From: Kitasatospora sp. GP82
GTDB taxonomy: Bacteria > Actinomycetota > Actinomycetes > Streptomycetales > Streptomycetaceae
Reading direction: 5' to 3'
DNA: 64,000 bases
Assembly: GCF_029892105.1 (NCBI RefSeq)
Contig: NZ_JARZAJ010000019.1
Location: forward strand, 62,001-126,000
Position 1 is the stretch's first letter. The number at the start of each line of letters is the position of its first letter. Below the pieces are notes generated by a model. It searched no databases. It was given only the letters and a program-made list of their open reading frames with translations, and was not told the origin of the DNA. The position numbers and the translations under genes are program-made. Shown piece after piece: positions 6,547 through 14,223 of the stretch.

Positions 6547-9500
6547 TCAGCCGCTGTAGACGTCCTCGACGTACCGGCTCTGGTCCATCAGGGTCTGGAG
6601 CCAGTGCTGGGCCTCGGTGCGGTCGGCGCCTTGGGTCTGCCGCAGGTAGATGGCCTGGAAGGCCTCCCGGACGCCGGGCGCCATACGGGCGCCGTCGCCG
6701 CAGACGTGGACCCGGGCTCCCGCGTTCAGCAGCTCCCACACCTCGTCGGCTTCGGCGGTGATGCGGTCCTGCACGAAGCGCCGGCCGTCGACGGGGGTGT
6801 TGCTGAAGGCGGGGCGTAGGGAGACCGCCCCGGCCCGCTCGGCGGCATGCAGCTCGTCGGCGTGCAGGTAGTCGGCGTCGGGGGCGTCGCAGCCGAAGTA
6901 GCACAGCGCCGGGGCGAGCGGGGTGCCGCCGGCCAGGAGAGCGAGGCGGTCGGCGATGGCGGCGCGGAAGGGGGCGAGCCCGGTGCCGGCGGCGATCATG
7001 ATGACCGGGGTGTCGGCGTTGCGGCCGACACGGAAGGCCTCGCGGCACGGCTGGATCCGGGCGAGCACGGTGTCGCCGGGTCGTACGGCGTTCAGGTAGC
7101 CGGAGCCGGTGCCCCGGAAGGCGCCGCGACCCGAACGGGCGGGTGCCTCCAGCAGGGAGACCATGAGGTCGACATGGTGCGGGTCGGCCGTCGGCGAGGA
7201 GGAGAGGGAGTAGTGGCGGGGCCTGATCGGGGGCAGCAGCTCCAGCAGCGTGGGCCAGGTCAGGGTCTCGCGCAGGGCGGGGTGGTCCTCGATGAGGTCC
7301 AGCAGGGTGCGCTGGTCGGCGGTGCGCGCGTCGGTGTTCTCGGCGAGGGCTCCGAGCGCGGCCCGCTCGGGCGGGCAGGGGTTGAGGGCGGCCAGGGTGG
7401 CCAGCTGCTCTGCGGTCGGGCGGTCCTGCAACTCGACGTGGCGGGTGAGTAGCTGGCGGACGGTCAGCGGCCGGTCGACGGGTATCCCGTCGCGGCGGGG
7501 GCGGTTGGGGGCGATGCTCAGGACGGTGTCGAGGTCGGCCTGGAGCAGGTGGGCGGCGCGCTCGACGAGGGCGGGGTCGTTGGCCGGCAGCACCGTGAGG
7601 TGGTCGGCCGTGCGGTAGGCCGTTCCCTCGGGCAGGGCGAGGCGGACCAGGCGCTTGACCCGTGAGTAATCCGGGTGGGTGAGGCCGGCGGTCTCGACGA
7701 CCGTCATCGGCGTCGTGCCGTGCCAGGCGGCCAGGGCGTCGAGCGCGTCGCCGGTGACTTCGGTGACGGTGTAGGCGGGGCCGTCCTGCTCGTGCTGCGG
7801 CCCGGCGCCCGCGGTGGCGGGGTCGCCGTACTGCTCCAGCAGCGCGATGCGCAGCGCGGCGGTGAACGCCTTGACGCTGCCGGTCAGGTCGCCGGAGGCG
7901 TCGGCTTCCGCGCGGTCGAGGATGCGGGTGGCGCCGAGGGCGCTGAGCCGGTCGTCGACGAGGGTGGGGATGCGCTGGTAGGTGGCGGACCAGTTGCGGT
8001 CACCGACGCCGAGGACGGCGTAGCTGACGCCCTCGGCCGCACCGGCCTGGGCTTGCCGCAGCCAGTCCACGAACGCGGCCGCGTCGTCGGTGGGTTGGCC
8101 GTTGTACGAGGCGGTGATGATCACGACGGGCCGGTCGGTGGGCAGGGCGCCGCGGTGGGCGTCGAGCGGGGCGACGGCGGTGTCGCACCCCAGCTCCGCG
8201 GCGATGTCGGCGAGCCCGGTGGCGAAGTCGCGGCAGGTTCCGTAGTTGGAGCCGTGGAGGAGCAGCAGCCCGGTGCCCTGGCGTACCCGGGTGGGCAGGT
8301 CGGCGGTCTCGGCCGGGCCGCTGTCGGGCTGTGCGGCATTCGCGGTCGGCAGCGCGGCGCGGTTGGCGGCCCGGTCGGCGGGGGTGCGCGGGGCGAGGGT
8401 GAGGGTGAAGCCGTCCGGCTTGATGGTGAGCGACTGCTTCAGCTTCAGTTGGTAGTCGGCGTGGTCGATCAGCCGGTACCGGTGGATCAGTATGGCGAGC
8501 ACCATGGTGGCCTCGTGCAGCGCGAACTGCCGCCCGATGCAGGCGCGTTCACCCGTGCCGAACGGCTTGAACGCGTGCGGGGAGCGCGCGGCGACGGCCT
8601 CCGGCGTGAAACGGGAGGGGTCGAACTGCTCGGGGTTGTCGCCCCACACCGGGTCGCGGTGGAGCATCGGGGTCATGGCCCTGACGCTCTGCCCGGCCCG
8701 CAGCGGAATGCGGCCGCCCAGGACGGTGTCCTGACGCGCCTCTCGCGCGAACCCGGGGGCGGTGGGCCACAGCCGCAGGGCCTCGTTCAGCACCTGCCGG
8801 GTGTAGCGCAGGCGGCCGACGTCCTCGAAGGTGGGCTCCGGGGCGGGGGAGTCGCCCCACATCTCGTCGACCTCGTGCTGCGCCAGGCGCAGCACCGTCG
8901 GGTTCTTGGCCAGGTAGTACAGGGCGAAGGCCAGGGCTCCCGAGGTGGTCTCGTGCCCGGCGATAAGGAAGGTGATGATCTGCTTGCGGACGTTCTCCGG
9001 GTCCAGGGTGGTGCCGTCGGAAGGATGCGTCTCGGTGAGCATCAGGTCCAGCAGGTCCTTCGGCCGGCCGGGTGCGGTGTCCGGCGCGGCGGTGCGGGCG
9101 GCGATGACCTCGTCGACCACCGAGGCCAGGTAGGCGGCGTCAACGCGCATCGCCTCGTCCTGCTCGCTGTAGTCGACCCCGGGGGTGCGGCCCATCGAGG
9201 TCATCGCCCAGTCCAGGCAGCGCACCATCGAGCTGACGAACGGGTGCGGCTCGTCGCGGTCGAAGGAGCCGAAGTCGAAGTCGAATCCGGCCAGTCCGAT
9301 GGTGTCCAGCGTCATCCGCGTCATGTCGTCGGCCACCTCCACCGGACTCCCCGTGGCGGCCTGGCGGTCCCAGGACTCGATGAGCCGGCGTGCGACCTTC
9401 AGCATCACCGGGTGGTAGGTGCGCATCGACCCCAGACCGAAGGCGGGCATGAGGATGTCGTGGGCCTTCGCCCAGTTGGGCTCGTTGATGTGCGCGGTGA

Positions 9501-9789
9501 ACAGTCCGTCACCCAGGAGCGGCCGCAGGTTCGCCACCCCGAGGCCGATGTTCTTGGTGAACCGCTGATCGTCGGCAAGCTCGGTGACGAGGTCCAGGCC
9601 GGAGACGAAGAGGTTGTCCTGGCCGTTCACACGCAGAGCGAAGACCGGGCCGAGGCGCCGGGCTGCTTCCATCAGCCCCAGGGTGGGCGTGCCGGTCGGG
9701 TCGACGGCGGAGATGTCGATGGCGGGGATGTCGATGGCGGGGATGGATTCGCCGCTCGACTGCTGCGGCGGGAGCAGGGTATCGGCCAT
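6547..9789 (-). CDS. Self-sufficient cytochrome P450 / NADPH-P450 reductase fusion (CYP102-like)
   Basis: A 1080-residue fusion of P450, FMN and FAD/NADPH domains like P450 BM3. It hydroxylates fatty-acid-like or related hydrophobic substrates with NADPH and oxygen, without separate redox partners. Domains in order: P450 (about 25-480) with the I-helix AGHETTSG and heme ligand Cys417 in FGTGERACIGRQ; flavodoxin (about 500-640) starting LLLLHGSNYGTCRDFA, in place of the BM3 GSNMGTAEGTA; FAD/NADP reductase with RHYSLSSSP, GTGLAPFR and CGDGARMAPG, ending YVEDVYSG. The start at 9789 has GGAGGG upstream. The first 30 residues contain a small PAIDIPAIDISAVD repeat. Divergent from a PAS-LuxR regulator 200 bases away, its likely activator. 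Confidence 0.93.
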   Translation of the reverse strand: MADTLLPPQQSSGESIPAIDIPAIDISAVDPTGTPTLGLMEAARRLGPVFALRVNGQDNLFVSGLDLVTELADDQRFTKNIGLGVANLRPLLGDGLFTAHINEPNWAKAHDILMPAFGLGSMRTYHPVMLKVARRLIESWDRQAATGSPVEVADDMTRMTLDTIGLAGFDFDFGSFDRDEPHPFVSSMVRCLDWAMTSMGRTPGVDYSEQDEAMRVDAAYLASVVDEVIAARTAAPDTAPGRPKDLLDLMLTETHPSDGTTLDPENVRKQIITFLIAGHETTSGALAFALYYLAKNPTVLRLAQHEVDEMWGDSPAPEPTFEDVGRLRYTRQVLNEALRLWPTAPGFAREARQDTVLGGRIPLRAGQSVRAMTPMLHRDPVWGDNPEQFDPSRFTPEAVAARSPHAFKPFGTGERACIGRQFALHEATMVLAILIHRYRLIDHADYQLKLKQSLTIKPDGFTLTLAPRTPADRAANRAALPTANAAQPDSGPAETADLPTRVRQGTGLLLLHGSNYGTCRDFATGLADIAAELGCDTAVAPLDAHRGALPTDRPVVIITASYNGQPTDDAAAFVDWLRQAQAGAAEGVSYAVLGVGDRNWSATYQRIPTLVDDRLSALGATRILDRAEADASGDLTGSVKAFTAALRIALLEQYGDPATAGAGPQHEQDGPAYTVTEVTGDALDALAAWHGTTPMTVVETAGLTHPDYSRVKRLVRLALPEGTAYRTADHLTVLPANDPALVERAAHLLQADLDTVLSIAPNRPRRDGIPVDRPLTVRQLLTRHVELQDRPTAEQLATLAALNPCPPERAALGALAENTDARTADQRTLLDLIEDHPALRETLTWPTLLELLPPIRPRHYSLSSSPTADPHHVDLMVSLLEAPARSGRGAFRGTGSGYLNAVRPGDTVLARIQPCREAFRVGRNADTPVIMIAAGTGLAPFRAAIADRLALLAGGTPLAPALCYFGCDAPDADYLHADELHAAERAGAVSLRPAFSNTPVDGRRFVQDRITAEADEVWELLNAGARVHVCGDGARMAPGVREAFQAIYLRQTQGADRTEAQHWLQTLMDQSRYVEDVYSG

Positions 9790-9989
9790 GGGTGAACTGC
9801 CCTCCAGGATATGGGGTTTGCCGGGATGGCGCCGCCACGATGTCGGCGGCTGTCTCCACCGTCCCGCCCCGGGGGCACGTTGATCGCTCGTGTGGCTACA
9901 TGATTTTGTAGTGGCCTCGGGCTCCTCGGACTGGCGAGTCTCGGCACCGTGGTGTAGGAGCAGCACGACGCGACAGACAGGAGCGCGTA

Positions 9990-10685
9990 ATGGATCCCCA
10001 AGGACAGCAGGCAGGCTGGCTGCTGGCCGACGCCGCGATGTCCGATCGTGAGCGAGGTATCTTCTGGCGCAACCGACTCCTGATCCTGTTCGACCTCCTA
10101 CCGCTGCCGACCGCCTTCTGCGAGACGGACGGCACCATTCGGGTGGTGAACCCCGCGATGGCCCTGGAATGGGGCGTCCTGCCCGGGCACCTGACCGGGC
10201 GCAACGCGCTGGCGCTCTTCCGGCTGACGACCGGTACCCAACTCCACCCGATCAACGAAGCGGTACGGCTGCGGCGCAGGTCGCGCTACCCGGTCAAGGT
10301 CTCCTGGTCCAGCGGAAGCGGCGCCGAACGCCATGGCGAGCTGATCATCGACGTGGTCACCGACCTGCCGGACGCGCCACCGAACCTCCTGCTGATCCTG
10401 CGCGTAGTGGACCAACCCGCCGCGCCCGCCCCCGGCCCGGAAGAGCGCACCCAGGTCAGCGCCGTGGAAGCGCGGATACTCGCCCTGGCCGCGGGCGGCT
10501 CCACGACCACCCAGATCGCCACGGCGGTGGGCCTGACCGCCGACGGGGTCAACTACCACTTCAGGCACCTGTCCCAGCGCTGGGGAACGACGAGCAGGAC
10601 AGCACTGGTCGCCCGCGCCTACGCCACAGGCGTCCTCGCATCGGGGACCTGGCCCCCGGCCCCCGCGCACCGCTGGCCGCAGTAG
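9990..10685 (+). CDS. PAS-LuxR transcriptional regulator
   Basis: A 231-residue cytoplasmic regulator. An N-terminal PAS domain (about 30-135; LPTAFCETDGTIRVVNPAMALEW is the first strand-helix part) is followed by a LuxR/GerE-type helix-turn-helix at about 155-210 with VSAVEARILALAAGGSTTTQIA and a recognition helix in LTADGVNYHFRHL. PAS-LuxR architecture is well known from polyene pathway activators such as PimM. AGGAG precedes the ATG. It lies back to back with the P450 gene across 200 bases and probably senses a small molecule or redox state and activates that gene. Sensor and DNA-binding regions both look intact. Confidence 0.85.
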   Translation: MDPQGQQAGWLLADAAMSDRERGIFWRNRLLILFDLLPLPTAFCETDGTIRVVNPAMALEWGVLPGHLTGRNALALFRLTTGTQLHPINEAVRLRRRSRYPVKVSWSSGSGAERHGELIIDVVTDLPDAPPNLLLILRVVDQPAAPAPGPEERTQVSAVEARILALAAGGSTTTQIATAVGLTADGVNYHFRHLSQRWGTTSRTALVARAYATGVLASGTWPPAPAHRWPQ

Positions 10686-11181
10686 CCGCCGTGCTCGGCC
10701 GCAGGCACTTCGGCCCGGCTGGGCGGAGGGCCTGCGAACAGCGCTGGATGCGGCTCTTCTTAAGCGGTCGGCTTCGGATGTCCTGCGGGGGTTGACTCCG
10801 GAGCCGATGTCGTGCCCCGGTGTCTGGTCAGGTGCCGTGATCCCGGAGCGCCGCGCTGCCCTGGGCGGGTTTTGTATCCGGTGGGTATCGGGGAGCGCTT
10901 GGTTGTCCATCGAATCAATGCGCCGGGCCACAGTGAAGGGAGGCCCGCAAGGTGTTGGAGTGCCATGGACCCGGCAGCTGCCCGGGCCGGTGCCACCTAA
11001 TCTGACCTGGGGGTTCGCGGCTGGAGGAGGCTGTGGGGAGTGTGACGCGTGTCCGCTGTGTGACGCAGTTGTCGTGCGCGGTGTCTGCCGTATCGTTCCT
11101 TTCGGTCGCCGGCTGCGCGTGAGTTGAGTGCAGCCGGGACCGCTGTCTCACCTGGACCGTCCGAACAGGAGTCATCCGCCC
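10686..11181. other. Intergenic stretch with TGTGACGC direct repeats
   Basis: No convincing gene. The only structured element is TGTGACGC at 11041-11048 repeated at 11059-11066, an 18-bp spacing, about 120 bases upstream of the response-regulator start. OmpR-type regulators bind direct repeats, though usually with 10-11 bp spacing, so an autoregulatory site is possible but weak. The remainder, including a TTAAG pocket near 10760, shows nothing recognisable. Confidence 0.4.
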
Positions 11182-11922
11182 GTGTCCTCGTCCGCCCCGG
11201 CTCCGGCCTCTCCGCGCCCTGTTCGCGTGTTGCTGGTGGAAGACGACGACCTGATGCGCCGGTCCTTCACCGTCGCTCTCGAGCGCTACGGCTACCGGAT
11301 GAAGGCCGCGGCCGACGGGCTGGCGGGGCTGGAGCTCTTCCGCGACGAAAGCTTCGACCTGCTGGTTCTGGACGTGATGCTGCCTGGTCTGGACGGGATC
11401 GGCCTGTGCCGTAAAGTCCGGGAGACCAGCTTGGTGCCCGTTTTGATGATGTCCGCTCGCGGCGACGGGCTCGATGTCGTCGCCGGTCTGGAGGCCGGAG
11501 CGGACGACTACGTGGTCAAACCTGTGGACACCTACGTGCTCGTGGCACGCATCCGCTCGCTCCTGCGGCGGGCGACCTACGCGCCTGCCCCAGGACATGA
11601 GCGCGCCACAGGCGAGGGGCTGCCACCGTCCGACCGGGAGATGCTGGTCTTCGGGGACCTGACCATCGACACCGGCGGCCTGGAGGTGTCCGTCTCCGGA
11701 AGCCCGGTGGCGCTGACCCCGACCGAGCTGAAGCTGCTGTTGGAGTTCGCCGCCCACCCGGGCGTCGTGCTGGAGCGGCACACCCTGCTGCGCAACGTCT
11801 GGGAGTACGGCTGGGACGGCGACAGCCGGGTCGTGGACCTGTGTGTGCAACGGTTGCGCAGGAAGCTGGGCCGGGACCGGATCGAGACGGTCCGCGGCTT
11901 CGGCTACAAGCTCAGGCGCTGA
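11182..11922 (+). CDS. OmpR/PhoB-type response regulator (CseB-like)
   Basis: A 246-residue response regulator. The receiver domain (about 13-130) shows the acidic pair LLVEDDDLMRR, the phospho-acceptor in LLVLDVMLPG, and Lys in DDYVVKPVD. The winged-helix output (about 155-245) has LTPTELKLLLEFAAHPG and VDLCVQRLRRKLG. GTG 11182 is chosen because AGGAG stands ten bases before it; an in-frame GTG at 11128 would add 18 proline/serine-rich residues with no ribosome site. The kinase starts five bases after its stop, so the pair is co-translated. The sequence is close to the cell-envelope-stress regulator CseB as recalled, but orthology is not claimed. The ABC exporter genes downstream are probable targets. 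Confidence 0.9.
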   Translation: MSSSAPAPASPRPVRVLLVEDDDLMRRSFTVALERYGYRMKAAADGLAGLELFRDESFDLLVLDVMLPGLDGIGLCRKVRETSLVPVLMMSARGDGLDVVAGLEAGADDYVVKPVDTYVLVARIRSLLRRATYAPAPGHERATGEGLPPSDREMLVFGDLTIDTGGLEVSVSGSPVALTPTELKLLLEFAAHPGVVLERHTLLRNVWEYGWDGDSRVVDLCVQRLRRKLGRDRIETVRGFGYKLRR

Positions 11923-11927
11923 GACCG

Positions 11928-13190
11928 GTGCGCCCCTTCCACCGGCTGCGGCCGGCCCGCGCGTCCCTGCGCTGGAAGATCGCCGCGCTGGCCGCCGCCA
12001 CGGCTTGCCTGGTCGCGGGGGCGGTGGGCGTGCTGGTGCACGTGTGGACCGCGCAGGATATCCGCGACCGGGCCGAAGCACAGGCATTCAACGGCGTGTA
12101 CTCGGCCATGGACGTCTACCGGCGCACCGGAACGCTGACAGGCGGTGCCGAGCTCGATCCGGCCGCGCTGCCCGCCGTACTGCGGCACCCGGCCGACGGC
12201 GACCGGCATACGGCCTACGACGGGCGCGTCGACGAAAACGTGGGGCCGAGCGTCTGGGCCGCCCAGCGGGTCGGCGGTCCAGGCAGCCGGGTGCTGGCCG
12301 TCCAGGTCAACATGAGTTCGGAGCTCTACGGGCTGCAACGGCTCGATGTGAGCATGGCGGTGTCCTCGCTGGTCGCGCTCGCGGCGGCCGTGCCCCTGGC
12401 GGCCTACGGGGCCGGGCTGCTCGGCCGTCGGCTTCGGCGGGTCTCCGAGACCGCGGGCCGGATCTCCGCCGGGGATCTGGACGCCCGAACGGGACCCACC
12501 AAGGGCCGCGACGAGGTGGCCGACATCGCCGCCACCGTCGACCTCATGGCCGACAGTCTCGGCCGACGGCTGCGCACCGAGCGCCAGTTCACCGCGGACG
12601 TGGCCCACGAGCTGCGCACCCCCGTCGGCGGTCTGCTGGCCGCCGCCGACCTGCTTCCGCCCGGTGAGACGGAGGATCTGCTCCGGGCCCGGGTGCGCGA
12701 TCTGCGCGGCCTGGTCGAGGACTTGCTGGAGATCTCCCGGCTGGACGCGGGCGCCGAACAGCCGGTCCGTGCCCATGTGCCGCTCGGCGCGGTCGTCTCC
12801 GAGGCCGTGGCGCGCACCGGCCTCGACACCGAGGTCACCGTCGCCGACGCGCATCGCGCAGAGGCTGCCACGACCGTGGAGACCGACCCGCGCCGCCTCG
12901 AACGGATCGTCAGCAACCTCGTCGTCAACGCCCACCGGCACGGAGAGACCCCGGTGCAGGTCAGCGTCGAGGGCCATACGGTCGTCGTGCGCGACCACGG
13001 CCCCGGCTTCCCCCCGGACCTGCTGCTCGACGGCCCGCGCCGCTTCCACACGGGCGCGACGGAGCGCGGCACGGGCCACGGCCTGGGCCTGACCATCGCC
13101 CTGGGCCAGGCCCGGCTTCTCGGCGCCGAGCTGCGCCTGGACAACGCCCCGGACGGTGGCGCCGTCGCCACCCTGCACCTGCCGGCCTGA
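11928..13190 (+). CDS. Membrane sensor histidine kinase
   Basis: A 420-residue kinase starting at GTG 11928, partner of the preceding regulator. Order: transmembrane helix 1 (about 20-42), an extracytoplasmic loop of about 100 residues, transmembrane helix 2 (about 143-165), HAMP (to about 220), HisKA with the phospho-acceptor in DVAHELRTPVGGLL, and HATPase with N (SNLVVNAHRHG), G1 (VRDHGPGF) and G2 (GTGHGLGLTIALG). The sensor loop shows no named fold. The two-component pair followed by an ABC ATPase and permease is the classic layout of an envelope-stress or antimicrobial-peptide detoxification module. Confidence 0.9.
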   Translation: MRPFHRLRPARASLRWKIAALAAATACLVAGAVGVLVHVWTAQDIRDRAEAQAFNGVYSAMDVYRRTGTLTGGAELDPAALPAVLRHPADGDRHTAYDGRVDENVGPSVWAAQRVGGPGSRVLAVQVNMSSELYGLQRLDVSMAVSSLVALAAAVPLAAYGAGLLGRRLRRVSETAGRISAGDLDARTGPTKGRDEVADIAATVDLMADSLGRRLRTERQFTADVAHELRTPVGGLLAAADLLPPGETEDLLRARVRDLRGLVEDLLEISRLDAGAEQPVRAHVPLGAVVSEAVARTGLDTEVTVADAHRAEAATTVETDPRRLERIVSNLVVNAHRHGETPVQVSVEGHTVVVRDHGPGFPPDLLLDGPRRFHTGATERGTGHGLGLTIALGQARLLGAELRLDNAPDGGAVATLHLPA

Positions 13191-13314
13191 CGCCCGGCCC
13201 CTACAGAACTGCTACGAAGCGGCGCGGACGCCGATACACGGCGGTCCAGACTCCGATACATTCCCCGGACACCCTTCGGACTGCACCCCTTGCGCACCCG
13301 AAGAGGAGTCCCCT

Positions 13315-14097
13315 GTGACCGCCGACCCCCTTGCCATGCACGCGCTGCACCCGACGACCGGGATCGCGGCCGCGACCACCGACCTGTCGAAGGTCTACGG
13401 CAGCGGCGACACTCGTGTCGTCGCCCTGGACCGTGTCAGCATCGCCTTCCGGGAGGGCGAGTTCACCGCGATCATGGGCCCCTCCGGCTGCGGCAAGTCC
13501 ACCCTGATGCACTGCGCCGCCGGGCTCGACTCGGTCAGCTCCGGCTCCGTGCGCATCGGCACCACCGAACTGAGCACGCTCAACGACCGGCAGCTCACCC
13601 AGCTGCGCCGCGACCGGATCGGCTTCATCTTCCAGGCGTTCAACCTGCTGCCGACGCTGACCGCGCTGGAGAACATCACGCTTCCGCTGACCATCGCCGG
13701 ACGCCGACCCGACCAGCAGTGGCTGGAGCACGTGGTCTCCATGGTCGGCCTCTCCCAGCGCCTTGACCACCGGCCCTCACAACTGTCCGGCGGGCAGCAG
13801 CAGCGCGTCGCGGTGGCCCGCGCCCTGGTCTCCCGCCCCGCGATCATCTTCGGCGACGAGCCCACCGGCAACCTCGACTCCCGCGCCGGGGCCGAGGTCC
13901 TCGGCTTCCTGCGCGACTCCGTACGCGGGCTGGGCCGGACCGTGGTCATGGTCACCCACGACCCTGTCGCCGCCGGCTACGCCGACCGCGTGGTCTTCCT
14001 CTCCGACGGCCGCCTGGTCGACGAGATGACACATCCCACCCCGGACCGGGTCCTGGACCGGATGAAGGCTTTCGACACCCGCTCACGCACCAGCTGA
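13315..14097 (+). CDS. ABC transporter ATP-binding protein (MacB/LolD type)
   Basis: A 260-residue ATPase with Walker A GPSGCGKST, a Q-loop at IFQAFNLLPTLTALEN, signature LSGGQQQR, Walker B IFGDEPTGNLDS and a switch histidine in MVTHD. The FNLLPTLTALEN segment places it in the MacB/LolD/FtsE group that works with FtsX-type permeases. GTG 13315 is preceded by GAGGAG. It energises the permease starting at 14224 and probably forms one operon with the two-component genes upstream (124-base gap). Confidence 0.93.
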   Translation: MTADPLAMHALHPTTGIAAATTDLSKVYGSGDTRVVALDRVSIAFREGEFTAIMGPSGCGKSTLMHCAAGLDSVSSGSVRIGTTELSTLNDRQLTQLRRDRIGFIFQAFNLLPTLTALENITLPLTIAGRRPDQQWLEHVVSMVGLSQRLDHRPSQLSGGQQQRVAVARALVSRPAIIFGDEPTGNLDSRAGAEVLGFLRDSVRGLGRTVVMVTHDPVAAGYADRVVFLSDGRLVDEMTHPTPDRVLDRMKAFDTRSRTS

Positions 14098-14223
14098 CCC
14101 GCCCACACACCAGCGCCGAACCGGCCACCCGCTCGCATCCGTCGAGCCCGCCTCCCGGGCTCCGCGCAACGCGTGCCGCACATCTCCATCCCCCCGTACC
14201 TCTCAGACTCCCGAAAGCCCCCC

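Noticed and set aside
7675..9795. Long open frame (about 700 codons) on the plus strand opposite the P450 fusion
   Set aside because: Its Gly/Val/Arg-rich sequence is the mirror of the real gene in GC-rich DNA; no ribosome site or family motif, while the minus strand has complete P450 and reductase motifs.
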